Under the pieces are notes generated by a model. The model was not told the DNA's origin. It did no database searches and saw only the letters and a list, made by a program, of their open reading frames with translations. A stretch of 7,096 nucleotides of DNA, taken from JBEKIK01 sp049509395 (GTDB lineage: Bacteria; Planctomycetota; Planctomycetia; Pirellulales; Thermoguttaceae). The stretch spans positions 1 to 7,096 of the forward strand of contig JBEKZY010000258.1 of assembly GCA_049509395.1 (NCBI GenBank), given 5' to 3'. The stretch's first letter is position 1, and every line of letters begins with the position of its first letter. Of the stretch, positions 1-4,970 are shown piece after piece. Both the position numbers and the translations under genes were made by a program.

Positions 1-2
1 TG

Positions 3-683
3 ACGCCCCTTGCCGCCCATGCCTTGCGACCGATTCTGCGTAAACCTATTGTGCAACCAACGGCTACCGACAATGTTATGCAGTCCTCGGTAGATGCTGC
101 CGTCGCAGTCACGGCAGAGCCACTTGCGGCTAACATGGTTCTCACAGCAACGGTTCCGGTATCTAGCGAGGTTGCGTCAGCACTGGCGTCGTCGGATAGT
201 TTATTGAATACTGTCTTCGAAGCGGTTGCCGTGCCTACAGAAATTATTGCCGATGCACCCCTGCCCGTTCGTTTAGTGGAATCCACCCCGGCGAAACTGA
301 TCGAAACATCTATCAATCGCCCACTACCGCAATCGCCGATTTATTCCTGGCTTGATTCGACCGCACTGAATAAGATCATCGAAGGCGGGCAGGAACAATC
401 TCTTACCACAAGAAATGGGAATACTACGAGCACTCCAATATCTGATTCATTGAGCGACGAATTGCCGGCACATGTGGGAAAGATTGCAAAACGTGCCTAT
501 GCACCGATAACCAACAACCGGCAAGTCTATTTCGCGGCCTTGCAGACGATCGTGGAAAAAACCGGTGATGAAATGGATTTTGACATCACCCGACATGCCC
601 GAGCCGGAAAACACGCCGGGCAATTAGAAAAAGCGATTGATGAGGTTTTGGCGGAAGAAGATTTATTTCTGCTCGTACAATAG
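3..683 (+). CDS. 3' part of an unrecognised Ala/Val/Ser/Thr-rich protein (5' end outside window)
   Basis: The frame is open from the left edge (first whole codon at base 3) to TAG at 681-683, giving 226 visible residues. A TTG at 24 could be read as a start, but nothing stops the frame upstream, so this is best read as the C-terminal part of a longer protein. The first 95 or so residues are low in complexity, rich in Ala, Val, Thr, Ser and Pro, with no clear membrane helix. This suggests a flexible linker or an extracytoplasmic stalk. The last 75 residues are more ordinary and charged, with predicted helical character around FAALQTIVEKTGDEMDF and QLEKAIDEVLAEEDLFLL. I recognise no family and see no catalytic motif. 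It is convergent with the four-gene minus-strand operon to its right, with 59 bases between the two stop codons. Confidence 0.62.
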   Translation, partial: TPLAAHALRPILRKPIVQPTATDNVMQSSVDAAVAVTAEPLAANMVLTATVPVSSEVASALASSDSLLNTVFEAVAVPTEIIADAPLPVRLVESTPAKLIETSINRPLPQSPIYSWLDSTALNKIIEGGQEQSLTTRNGNTTSTPISDSLSDELPAHVGKIAKRAYAPITNNRQVYFAALQTIVEKTGDEMDFDITRHARAGKHAGQLEKAIDEVLAEEDLFLLVQ

Positions 684-691
684 CGATGGGC

Positions 692-732
692 ATTGGTCAC
701 GGTGTGCCGTTCCGAGGTGTCCGAGTGCCAAT
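692..732. terminator. Possible bidirectional terminator between convergent genes
   Basis: ATTGG (692-696) plus CAC (698-700) pair with GTG (725-727) plus CCAAT (728-732), with one bulged T. The loop is long (24 bases). On the + strand the stem runs into TTT at 732-734. It sits exactly between the stop of the + strand gene (683) and the stop of the last minus-strand operon gene (743). Neither side has a long T tract, so this is weak. Confidence 0.3.
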
Positions 733-742
733 TTCATGAGAA

Positions 743-892
743 TCACTTTCGTATAAATGGACTGAGCATTGCGATGAAATATCCGAATGCGAAAATTCCT
801 CCCAATATCATTAGCGTAATTACCAACGTTCCCACACCGCAGAAATATAGGGCGGCTGCAACGATGGCAACAAAAATGAGTAGTTCAAACAT
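743..892 (-). CDS. Small hydrophobic membrane protein, 49 aa
   Basis: ATG at 892-890, TGA at 745-743. The product is almost wholly hydrophobic: a first helix runs from about residue 3 to 17 (LLIFVAIVAAALYF). A short Cys-Gly-Val-Gly turn follows, then a second helix from about 22 to 44 (TLVITLMILGGIFAFGYFIAM), with a basic tail ending Ile-Arg-Lys. It reads as one or two transmembrane segments with a positively charged C-terminus, probably cytoplasmic. GAAGG lies 4 bases before the ATG. The start is 11 bases after the stop of the preceding small gene, so the two are surely co-transcribed. The gene is last in the operon whose other large product is a four-helix membrane protein, so it may be a subunit or modulator of that protein. 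The size and composition also fit a type I-toxin-like peptide, but nothing specific supports that. No family recognised. Confidence 0.66.
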   Translation of the reverse strand: MFELLIFVAIVAAALYFCGVGTLVITLMILGGIFAFGYFIAMLSPFIRK

Positions 893-903
893 GTTACCTT
901 CAT

Positions 904-1080
904 TCAGTGTTGGTCTGACTTTGGGTCTTCCAGGGTCAAACCTTCCAATGGCGAAAGCAAGACCTCGTCTTTGGAAGGATCACTCTGCAAATTGGAATTG
1001 GGGGGAGGCGGGGGCGGACTTAAGCCTAAAAAATACTTTGCAGCAGCTACAAGACCTGCTATGTGGCTACTTAAATACAT
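904..1080 (-). CDS. Small protein, 58 aa, hydrophobic N-terminus, Pro6 hinge, acidic tail
   Basis: ATG at 1080-1078, TGA at 906-904. A textbook Shine-Dalgarno AAGGAG (1092-1087) stands 6 bases before the ATG, the strongest argument that this short frame is real. Residues 7-20 (IAGLVAAAKYFLGL) form a short hydrophobic or amphipathic helix that could lie on or in the membrane. Residues 22-27 are six prolines in a row. Residues 28-58 are polar and acidic, with repeated Leu-Glu and Asp-Pro features. It starts 56 bases after the stop of the zinc-ribbon membrane protein and is followed after 11 bases by the 49-aa membrane protein. No family recognised. It could be a small membrane-anchored partner of its neighbours, but that is inference from operon position only. 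Confidence 0.7.
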   Translation of the reverse strand: MYLSSHIAGLVAAAKYFLGLSPPPPPPNSNLQSDPSKDEVLLSPLEGLTLEDPKSDQH

Positions 1081-1128
1081 TGGCAGCTCCTTTGTGTTAG
1101 TTCCATTGCCGGATTATCGAACGACAAC

Positions 1129-1160
1129 ATTCGGTGTCACGGTGGTGAAACCACCGAATG
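1129..1160 (-). other. Pair of mutually exclusive hairpins at the end of the membrane-protein gene
   Basis: Two perfect stems share bases. The first pairs CGGTGGT (1140-1146) with ACCACCG (1150-1156) around a 3-base loop. The second pairs CATTCGGTG (1129-1137) with CACCGAATG (1152-1160) around a 14-base loop. They cover the stop codon at 1139-1137 of the 235-aa gene. There is no T tract on either strand, so it is not a standard intrinsic terminator. In the minus-strand mRNA it could set the balance between the two upstream and two downstream genes, or protect a processed end. Confidence 0.45.
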
Positions 1161-1844
1161 GCAAAACCAACAGGTGGTTGGCACTACTTGGTTTCTCGCC
1201 CCGCATTTCTGGCATTGATAGATCCAATCTTCAGGCGGAACAAAATATGTTTTAGGCTCTGGAATACAACCGGCACGCACTGCCTGGGAGTCGGGATTAA
1301 AAAAGGGCCACGAATCAAATGTGTCACCGCCCCTTGCCATCTGTCTTTGATATGCTGGATCATTCGCATATAATACTGCCCAGAATAATCGTAGGAGCAA
1401 TTGCGAACACATTATGGTGCCATAAATCATCATAAAGACAGCAGTCAAACAAAAAACACAGCCCCATGGATCACCACCGAAAAAGACATAAATCAGGGGC
1501 GAGACAAATCCCACGCCGACAATATACAATCCTAAAATAATGGCTATGCGGGAAGTTCGGTAATGTATGACGTTGCCATCCTTTAGCAGATGGAAAAGCA
1601 TTACCAACAATTGCAGGCCACATGCAGCCGTAAAGGGCCAACAGAAGAAAAATGCTTGGAAAGTGGGCATAAAGCAATAATATATATACTCTGAAATCGT
1701 TGCTGTATCTGGGTTCCTCATATAGTTGGCATGATCAAGTTGCCATATCTCGGGACCTTCATACGAGCAATATAGCCACAGCACTCCCAGGAAGAGTATA
1801 AGCGTTTGGATGAATTCGCTGAGAGTAGAGGTTCTCTTATTCAT
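1137..1844 (-). CDS. Four-helix membrane protein with C-terminal zinc-ribbon motif, 235 aa
   Basis: The start is set at the ATG 1844-1842 because AAGGAG stands 7 bases upstream; the frame stays open 18 codons further up but has no comparable site there. The start overlaps the end of the upstream gene by 8 bases, which points to translational coupling. Hydrophobic segments lie at about residues 9-26, 60-86, 98-121 and 127-158. With Lys3-Arg4 at the N-terminus this suggests both ends in the cytoplasm. The soluble C-terminal tail (about 160-235) ends in Cys211-x2-Cys214-x10-Cys225-x2-Cys228, a typical four-cysteine zinc-ribbon spacing, preceded by a Pro/Trp-rich stretch (VPPEDWIYQC). Many further cysteines sit in the membrane part (26, 57, 68, 75, 129, 132, 146). 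I recognise no family. A zinc ribbon on the cytoplasmic tail could bind another protein or nucleic acid; this is inference. Confidence 0.8.
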   Translation of the reverse strand: MNKRTSTLSEFIQTLILFLGVLWLYCSYEGPEIWQLDHANYMRNPDTATISEYIYYCFMPTFQAFFFCWPFTAACGLQLLVMLFHLLKDGNVIHYRTSRIAIILGLYIVGVGFVSPLIYVFFGGDPWGCVFCLTAVFMMIYGTIMCSQLLLRLFWAVLYANDPAYQRQMARGGDTFDSWPFFNPDSQAVRAGCIPEPKTYFVPPEDWIYQCQKCGARNQVVPTTCWFCHSVVSPP

Positions 1845-2211
1845 TGGAAATCTCCTTAACTTGGCTCCAGTCGATTCGGAATATAAGCATTGGATCATTC
1901 GTCCCGAGCCCGTTTACTCGAATATTGACATTATTCACTAACCAATCTTGCAGGTCGGCGAGATTGATCTGATTGCAGGCTTTGACATCAATGAGAAATG
2001 CAGCGGCGTAGGTAGTCAGCTTTCCTGGGACTTGGGAAAGCATCAATTCACGAACCTTTTCGCCTGCTTGGTGTAAGTCGATGTAAAGTGACGCTTGTTT
2101 GGGATTCTTTGTCCAACCCTTTTCATTCCAGTAGTTCTTATTTTCGTCAATGATGCAAAGGCGCGGTGCATAGGGAGGGCCGATTGTGCCGACGGCTAAA
2201 TACTGAGGCAT
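1837..2211 (-). CDS. Unrecognised soluble protein, 124 aa; first gene of the operon
   Basis: ATG at 2211-2209 with AGGGGG 5 bases upstream; TAA at 1839-1837. There is no signal peptide and no membrane helix. The composition is mixed alpha/beta, starting with a likely beta strand (PQYLAVGTIG) and ending with an amphipathic Asp-Trp-x-Gln-Val-Lys-Glu segment. One cysteine near the N-terminus and one in the middle make a metal site unlikely. I recognise no family and no catalytic motif. It overlaps the following membrane-protein gene by 8 bases, so the two are probably made in fixed ratio and may interact. Two 19-base direct repeats lie 43-117 bases upstream of the start and are the best candidates for its control region. 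Confidence 0.78.
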   Translation of the reverse strand: MPQYLAVGTIGPPYAPRLCIIDENKNYWNEKGWTKNPKQASLYIDLHQAGEKVRELMLSQVPGKLTTYAAAFLIDVKACNQINLADLQDWLVNNVNIRVNGLGTNDPMLIFRIDWSQVKEISNE

Positions 2212-2253
2212 GAATCCCCCTATTGGTTTCAGATTGGTTAGTTCGGTGAGACT

Positions 2254-2328
2254 CTATAGTCGGTGTCAGCAGCATTTGACCGCCTATGGGTCAAGTTTGC
2301 TTAAACTGGCTATAGTCGGTGTCAGCAG
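2254..2328. repeat. 19-base direct repeat pair enclosing two hairpins
   Basis: CTATAGTCGGTGTCAGCAG occurs exactly at 2254-2272 and 2310-2328, a 56-base offset. Between the copies are two inverted repeats: TTGACC (2276-2281) with GGTCAA (2289-2294), and AGTTT (2294-2298) with AAACT (2303-2307). The block is 43-117 bases upstream of the first operon gene, which reads leftward. It could be a pair of protein binding sites (operators), or part of a small mobile or structured element. On the minus strand each copy contains CTGACACCGACTATAG, with a TATAG that could belong to a promoter -10. Confidence 0.7.
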
Positions 2329-2729
2329 GTGCCCAATCCACGAGGAGTGGCTGGAAATGAAGGAGAGTGGATGAAGGAATAGAGCAAGAAATGCCCAGCA
2401 CGGGTGCTATAGCAGTTTCCTTATCAGTACAATAATAGAGGGGTAGAAAAGCAAATGTACAGAAAGGACGTGGGATTAGTATTAGATTGTCTGGACATAA
2501 TCCGATATTTCCAGATTAAGCAAAAAAAGGCTGGATTGATGAGAGTCCCAGAATAGGTATGATTTCTTCGGACTTTCACCAGCAGCAACGAGGCTCAGCC
2601 GTAATCCGAAGCCCCGATAGATGATGACGTACCATGAGGTGGATTGGGATGCTCGAGGGGCAACTTATCGCCGTTGGCGAGAATCACCGCAAGATTGATT
2701 AGGCGGCTCTGATGGCCCTGTCCCCTAGA

Positions 2730-2745
2730 ACGGACCCACGTCCGT
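2730..2745 (-). terminator. Possible terminator of the PilZ gene
   Basis: ACGGAC (2730-2735) pairs perfectly with GTCCGT (2740-2745) around a 4-base loop, 12 bases past the PilZ stop codon. The minus strand continues TCTAG without a T run, so intrinsic termination would be weak. Confidence 0.38.
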
Positions 2746-2757
2746 CGACCGCGCCAT

Positions 2758-3285
2758 TCACTTATCAATCCGATGAACGCCAAGAGGATGCCCTGCCAGT
2801 AGATCCTCCTCGGACTGCGGGAAGCTCACTAACTTGGCGACAAACTCGCCGCCAATGTAGTGGAACGGACCAAGTGCCTTCGACCAGAGCAGTCTGACAA
2901 CGACGTTCACTTCCTCGCCAGCAAGCGACATCTGAATCGCCAGCAAGTTGTCATTAATCGGTTCTGTGTGGACCAGCCCAATCCCTTTTTCCGAGATGTC
3001 CCGAGTGACAAGAGCGAATGGTTCTCCAATCACGCGATACTGCTCATCCACAGGCTGTGCGAGCACCGACACCAGCATCAGGTGCCGTTCTTCTTCGCGG
3101 CGATCCATGTCACGTTGAAGATGAGCGTTCCGGATCTGTCGCTTCACGAAGGACACCAGGCTGGCGGGTGGCTTCAGCACATTGGGGGTTCGAACTGTGG
3201 TGGTCGACATAGTAAGGGTTGCTAAAGGTAGTGGTGCCTGCTGAACAACCATAGCTTGCAATTGGACGGGAATCTGGGCTTTCAT
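2758..3285 (-). CDS. PilZ-domain protein, probable cyclic di-GMP receptor, 175 aa
   Basis: The C-terminal 115 residues are a PilZ domain, the beta-barrel that binds cyclic di-GMP and passes the signal to motility, exopolysaccharide or secretion machinery. Both ligand motifs are intact: Arg63-x3-Arg67 (RREEER) and Asp96-Ile-Ser-Glu-Lys-Gly101 (DxSxxG). The barrel continues through VNVVVRLLWSKALGPFHYIGGEFV. The first 60 residues are an extension with no recognised fold, rich in Gln, Pro, Thr and Val, turning basic just before the motif (KRQIRNAHLQRDMDRR). No start has a good Shine-Dalgarno. Met1 (3285), Met12 (3252) and Met26 (3210) are all possible, and Met26 would give a compact 150-aa protein. 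There is no fused output domain, so its partner must be separate. It stands alone, with 308 bases before it and a hairpin after it. Confidence 0.86.
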   Translation of the reverse strand: MKAQIPVQLQAMVVQQAPLPLATLTMSTTTVRTPNVLKPPASLVSFVKRQIRNAHLQRDMDRREEERHLMLVSVLAQPVDEQYRVIGEPFALVTRDISEKGIGLVHTEPINDNLLAIQMSLAGEEVNVVVRLLWSKALGPFHYIGGEFVAKLVSFPQSEEDLLAGHPLGVHRIDK

Positions 3286-3593
3286 CCGGCGAAGAGGGGC
3301 CTATCTGTAATGGGCAAGAGATTAGGCAGGGCGGTCAATTGTCGCAACATCTTATCCTACATGTAGTTGTGAAAATAGTCCTGACTTTATCTCAAGTAGA
3401 ATGACATGAGTGGTGATGCCCGGGCAATAGGGGGATATCGATAATATACCTCTAAAGTTAATATGCTGAAGCTTGTCAGCATCAGCCGGCCGCCTTTTTC
3501 ACCCCAGATGTCAGAGGTGGGCTCAAGCGGATTGGGGTCGCTTTAAGGCGGCTACGTCACGGAGTGCCAGCCTACCCGCCCGGCTGAGAAGGA
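3286..3593. other. 308-base intergenic stretch upstream of the PilZ gene
   Basis: No gene seen. It holds a perfect 10-base palindrome CTACATGTAG (3357-3366), about 70 bases before the PilZ ATG and a possible operator; the hairpin at 3463-3482; and one arm of a perfect 9-base inverted repeat, TCAGAGGTG (3511-3519), whose partner CACCTCTGA (3595-3603) covers the stop codon of the neighbouring repeat-protein gene. The right third (3480-3593) is G+C-rich and the middle (3340-3470) A+T-rich, the likelier place for the PilZ promoter. No clear -35/-10 pair was found. Confidence 0.5.
3463..3482 (-). terminator. Possible terminator after the tandem-repeat protein gene
   Basis: ATGCTGA (3463-3469) pairs perfectly with TCAGCAT (3476-3482) around a 6-base loop. 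On the minus strand it is followed by an A+T-rich run (ATTAACTTTAG) but no real T tract. It lies 111 bases after the stop codon at 3594, between this gene and the PilZ gene. Confidence 0.33.
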
Positions 3594-4187
3594 TCACCTC
3601 TGAACCGGCTCGACGCCCGGGGTGGTCTGCCGGACCTCCCAATCTTGGGTCTGCCCTGCCACTAAGGCCGCCCAATCGATCCGAGCGATTCGCTGCGAAA
3701 TGCTGCAACACGCCGTACGGAAATCGACTACCCAAGTCCCGATCCAACGTTTGGCAGCCGCCTGCGCCTCGGACCACCAGCCATAATCGGCAGACTCCAA
3801 GCATGAGGGTCGCACGTGTTCGATTGGGCAATTGTCCGCCGACTCCTCTGCGTTTGCAGGCTGATTTTCCTCGGCAACGATTGCGATGGGCGTCTCGTCG
3901 TCCTGGTCGTACTCGGCATTCTTCTCCATCTGCCCGTCATCCGAGGAGGCCGTTTCGTTTGCAGGCTGATTTTCCTCGGCAGCGGTTGCGGTGGGCGTCT
4001 CGTCGTCCTGGTCGTACTCGGCATTCTTCTCCATCTGCCCGTCATCCGAGGAGGCCGTTTCGCTGGCAGGCTGATTTTCCTCGGCAACGGTTGCGATGGC
4101 GTCCAAGGTGTGGGCGGCCATCGGAGCCGTCGACGCCCAACCTAAAACGGCCAACACCAGCGTCAATGCAACGTGAGAGCATTTCAT
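3594..4187 (-). CDS. Secreted acidic tandem-repeat protein, 197 aa, unknown function
   Basis: The start is set at the ATG 4187-4185: AAGGA (4201-4197) stands 9 bases before it, and a signal peptide follows at once (Lys2, hydrophobic core VALTLVLAVLGW at 6-17, likely cleavage near Ala25). The frame is open a further 43 codons upstream, but that part lacks both signs. The mature protein begins with two near-identical 35-residue repeats (about 34-68 and 69-103) plus a third, truncated copy (104 on). Each has a core AEENQPA...SSDDGQMEKNAEYDQDDETP and is very acidic, probably disordered, perhaps cation-binding. The C-terminal third (120-197) is different: four cysteines (120, 129, 160, 161) and several tryptophans suggest a small folded domain that could be disulphide-bonded outside the cytoplasm. 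No family recognised. It is the gene nearest to the putative attachment site. Confidence 0.74.
   Translation of the reverse strand: MKCSHVALTLVLAVLGWASTAPMAAHTLDAIATVAEENQPASETASSDDGQMEKNAEYDQDDETPTATAAEENQPANETASSDDGQMEKNAEYDQDDETPIAIVAEENQPANAEESADNCPIEHVRPSCLESADYGWWSEAQAAAKRWIGTWVVDFRTACCSISQRIARIDWAALVAGQTQDWEVRQTTPGVEPVQR
3857..4099. repeat. 105-bp tandem repeat, about 2.3 copies, inside the secreted acidic protein gene
   Basis: Copies start at 3857, 3962 and 4067, each with CAGGCTGATTTTCCTCGGCA. The first two full copies differ at about 5 of 105 bases by eye. The third matches for roughly 33 bases, then diverges. The period is a multiple of three, so each copy adds 35 residues without breaking the frame. 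High identity suggests recent duplication, so copy number may vary between strains. Confidence 0.9.
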
Positions 4188-4883
4188 ATTTCGAGTTCCT
4201 TCAGGCAAAACGGCCATTTTGTTTCTGAATTGCGTCGTTAGACGTATCGGAAGACACTGTTTAGGGCCATTAGGCAAATGCTGCGTGGTCGAGATTTTGG
4301 GTAGCATGACAAACACAGGTGATGTGCATCGATATTCCAGCCTCGGTTAGTCTTGTGCGAGTTATGGCGGAATTGCCGATTTCCCATGCGAAACTGCAAC
4401 GGTTTTTCCCCCGGGCGTTGGTAAAATGTGCGACTTGACCGGAGAATACGGGTCAGATAGCCGCGCCCTGCAAAGAAAGTCAAATTCTCGCGGTGAAAAG
4501 TCTCTCAAATTCTCCCCACGACGCCGCCATACTTGAACGTTTCGGGGGTACTTCGGTGATTCGTGACGCTCAGATGTGAAGTTCGGCAGCGAGTGGGAAC
4601 CGAGGCCGACTATAAGCGGGCGGTGACAGGTGGCAACCCTGGAAGCACAATCGGAGTCGCACGCGGGCAAGCGGGTCATGCGGCCAAGTACTAAGGGCCA
4701 TGCGTTAGGTCGCAAACCTAGTGTGTGACCTGAAAAACCTGACACAAATCTGACACAATATGGGACATGCAAAGCCCATCCGAATGCCAGGCAAAACCAA
4801 TGCGAATTCGCCGCTTGTTGCGGTCAGACAAGCACTTACAGCACAAGTGTCCTATAAGTCCAATATAAGGCAAATAGGGTTTT
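4188..4883. other. About 700 bases without a convincing gene, next to the tRNA fragment
   Basis: Several frames are open here on both strands, but none combines a ribosome binding site, plausible protein composition and a family. One + strand stretch (about 4563-4697, EVRQRVGTEADYKRAV and onward) has a coding-like look but is only 45 codons between stops, with no start. It could be the remnant of a gene. The right part (4700-4880) holds short repeats: TAGGT/ACCTA hairpin (4706-4710 with 4716-4720), TGACACAA twice (4740, 4751), and CACTT/AAGTG (4833-4837 with 4845-4849). This is where the arm-type sites of an integrated element would sit. Confidence 0.5.
4740..4758 (+). repeat. Direct repeat TGACACAA, candidate recombinase arm sites
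   Basis: TGACACAA occurs at 4740-4747 and again at 4751-4758, 11 bases apart, one helical turn. The slightly larger shared unit is CTGACACAA. The pair is about 125 bases inside the putative element from the tRNA fragment, a normal distance for arm-type integrase sites. The repeats are plain to see; the function is inference. Confidence 0.4.
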
Positions 4884-4942
4884 GCTAGGTTCAGGACCTA
4901 GTTCCCGTCAAGGGAGTGCAGGTTCAAGTCCTGTCTTCGGCA
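4884..4942 (+). tRNA. tRNA-Leu(CAG) 3' fragment; putative attR of an integrated element
   Basis: The fragment folds as the 3' two thirds of a leucine tRNA. Anticodon stem CTAGG (4885-4889) pairs with CCTAG (4897-4901) around loop TTCAGGA, which places anticodon CAG at 4892-4894. The class II variable arm pairs TCCC (4903-4906) with GGGA (4912-4915). T stem GCAGG (4918-4922) pairs with CCTGT (4930-4934) around the canonical TTCAAGT. The 3' acceptor strand is CTTCGGC (4935-4941) with discriminator A (4942); CCA is not encoded. The matching 5' acceptor GCCGAAG and any D arm are absent upstream: bases 4850-4883 are A+T-rich and unrelated. So it cannot make a working tRNA. The break falls at the anticodon stem, the inverted-repeat region favoured by tRNA-directed tyrosine recombinases. 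Confidence 0.85.
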
Positions 4943-4947
4943 CTTAC

Positions 4948-4970
4948 AAAAAAATGCGGACTTTATCCGC
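4948..4970 (-). terminator. Intrinsic terminator of the URO-D-like/mntP operon
   Basis: On the minus strand, directly after the MntP stop codon (4973-4971), GCGGA (4970-4966) pairs with TCCGC (4960-4956) around a 5-base loop. An A and then seven consecutive T follow (4954-4948). The stem is short but the T tract is clear. It ends 5 bases from the last base of the tRNA fragment, which it faces. Confidence 0.82.

Larger units (their letters stand above)
2212..2757. other. 546-base gene-free stretch upstream of the four-gene operon and downstream of the PilZ gene
   Basis: No convincing gene. From left to right it holds: the 19-base direct repeat pair (2254-2328); a palindrome TGCTATAGCA (2404-2413) sharing CTATAG with the repeats; a TCTGGA/TCCAGA hairpin (2490-2495 with 2510-2515) followed by AAAAAAA; a distant CTTCGGA/TCCGAAG pair (2566-2572 with 2605-2611); and a compact hairpin at 2730-2745. 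A 33-codon frame on the + strand (2455-2556) has a weak upstream purine stretch and is not called. The promoter of the operon must lie in the left part, but I see no convincing -35/-10 pair. Confidence 0.6.
1..4942. mobile_element. Distal end of a tRNA-Leu-integrated genomic island (inferred; left end outside window)
   Basis: Inference from one strong mark: a tRNA-Leu(CAG) gene fragment at 4884-4942 that has only its 3' part. Tyrosine-recombinase elements that enter a tRNA gene carry a copy of the 3' part, so one junction keeps a whole tRNA and the other is left with a 3' fragment followed by old chromosome. The fragment reads on the + strand, so the element should lie to its left. The contents agree: left of it are unrecognised genes, small proteins and tandem repeats, visibly richer in A+T between about 700 and 2600. 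Right of it are recognisable housekeeping-type genes. No integrase, relaxase or phage structural gene is visible here, so the class of element is unknown and the left boundary is not in the window. Confidence 0.5.

Noticed and set aside
693..1100. + strand frame of 135 codons
   Set aside because: It is antisense to the two small minus-strand genes, lacks a ribosome binding site and would run into the convergent operon.
2455..2556. 33-codon + strand frame starting MYRKDVGLVL
   Set aside because: Protein-like composition, but the purine stretch is too far from the ATG, it overlaps a hairpin and it has no coding neighbour. It may deserve a conservation check.
2595..2783. Minus-strand frame of 62 codons overlapping the PilZ end
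   Set aside because: It overlaps the PilZ stop and the terminator-like hairpin and has no ribosome binding site; a decayed gene is possible but not demonstrable.
3857..4099. Possible CRISPR array
   Set aside because: The 105-bp units are directly contiguous without unique spacers, keep a reading frame and encode a protein repeat.
3473..4228. Long + strand frame of 251 codons
   Set aside because: It is antisense to the secreted repeat protein, which has a signal peptide and Shine-Dalgarno. The + frame product is Arg/Pro/Ser-rich with no fold, as expected of a shadow of G+C-rich repeats.
4362..4772. Minus-strand frame of 136 codons next to the tRNA fragment
   Set aside because: Composition (many Arg, Ser, Pro, Cys, His in no order) is not protein-like, there is no start signal, and competing frames on the + strand look no better.
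4480..4780. Degenerate integrase or group II intron remnant
   Set aside because: No recombinase catalytic motif and no intron domain V could be found in any frame or strand by eye.
4850..4942. Complete tRNA-Leu gene
   Set aside because: No GCCGAAG 5' acceptor strand and no D arm can be found upstream of the anticodon stem, so it cannot fold as a full tRNA.
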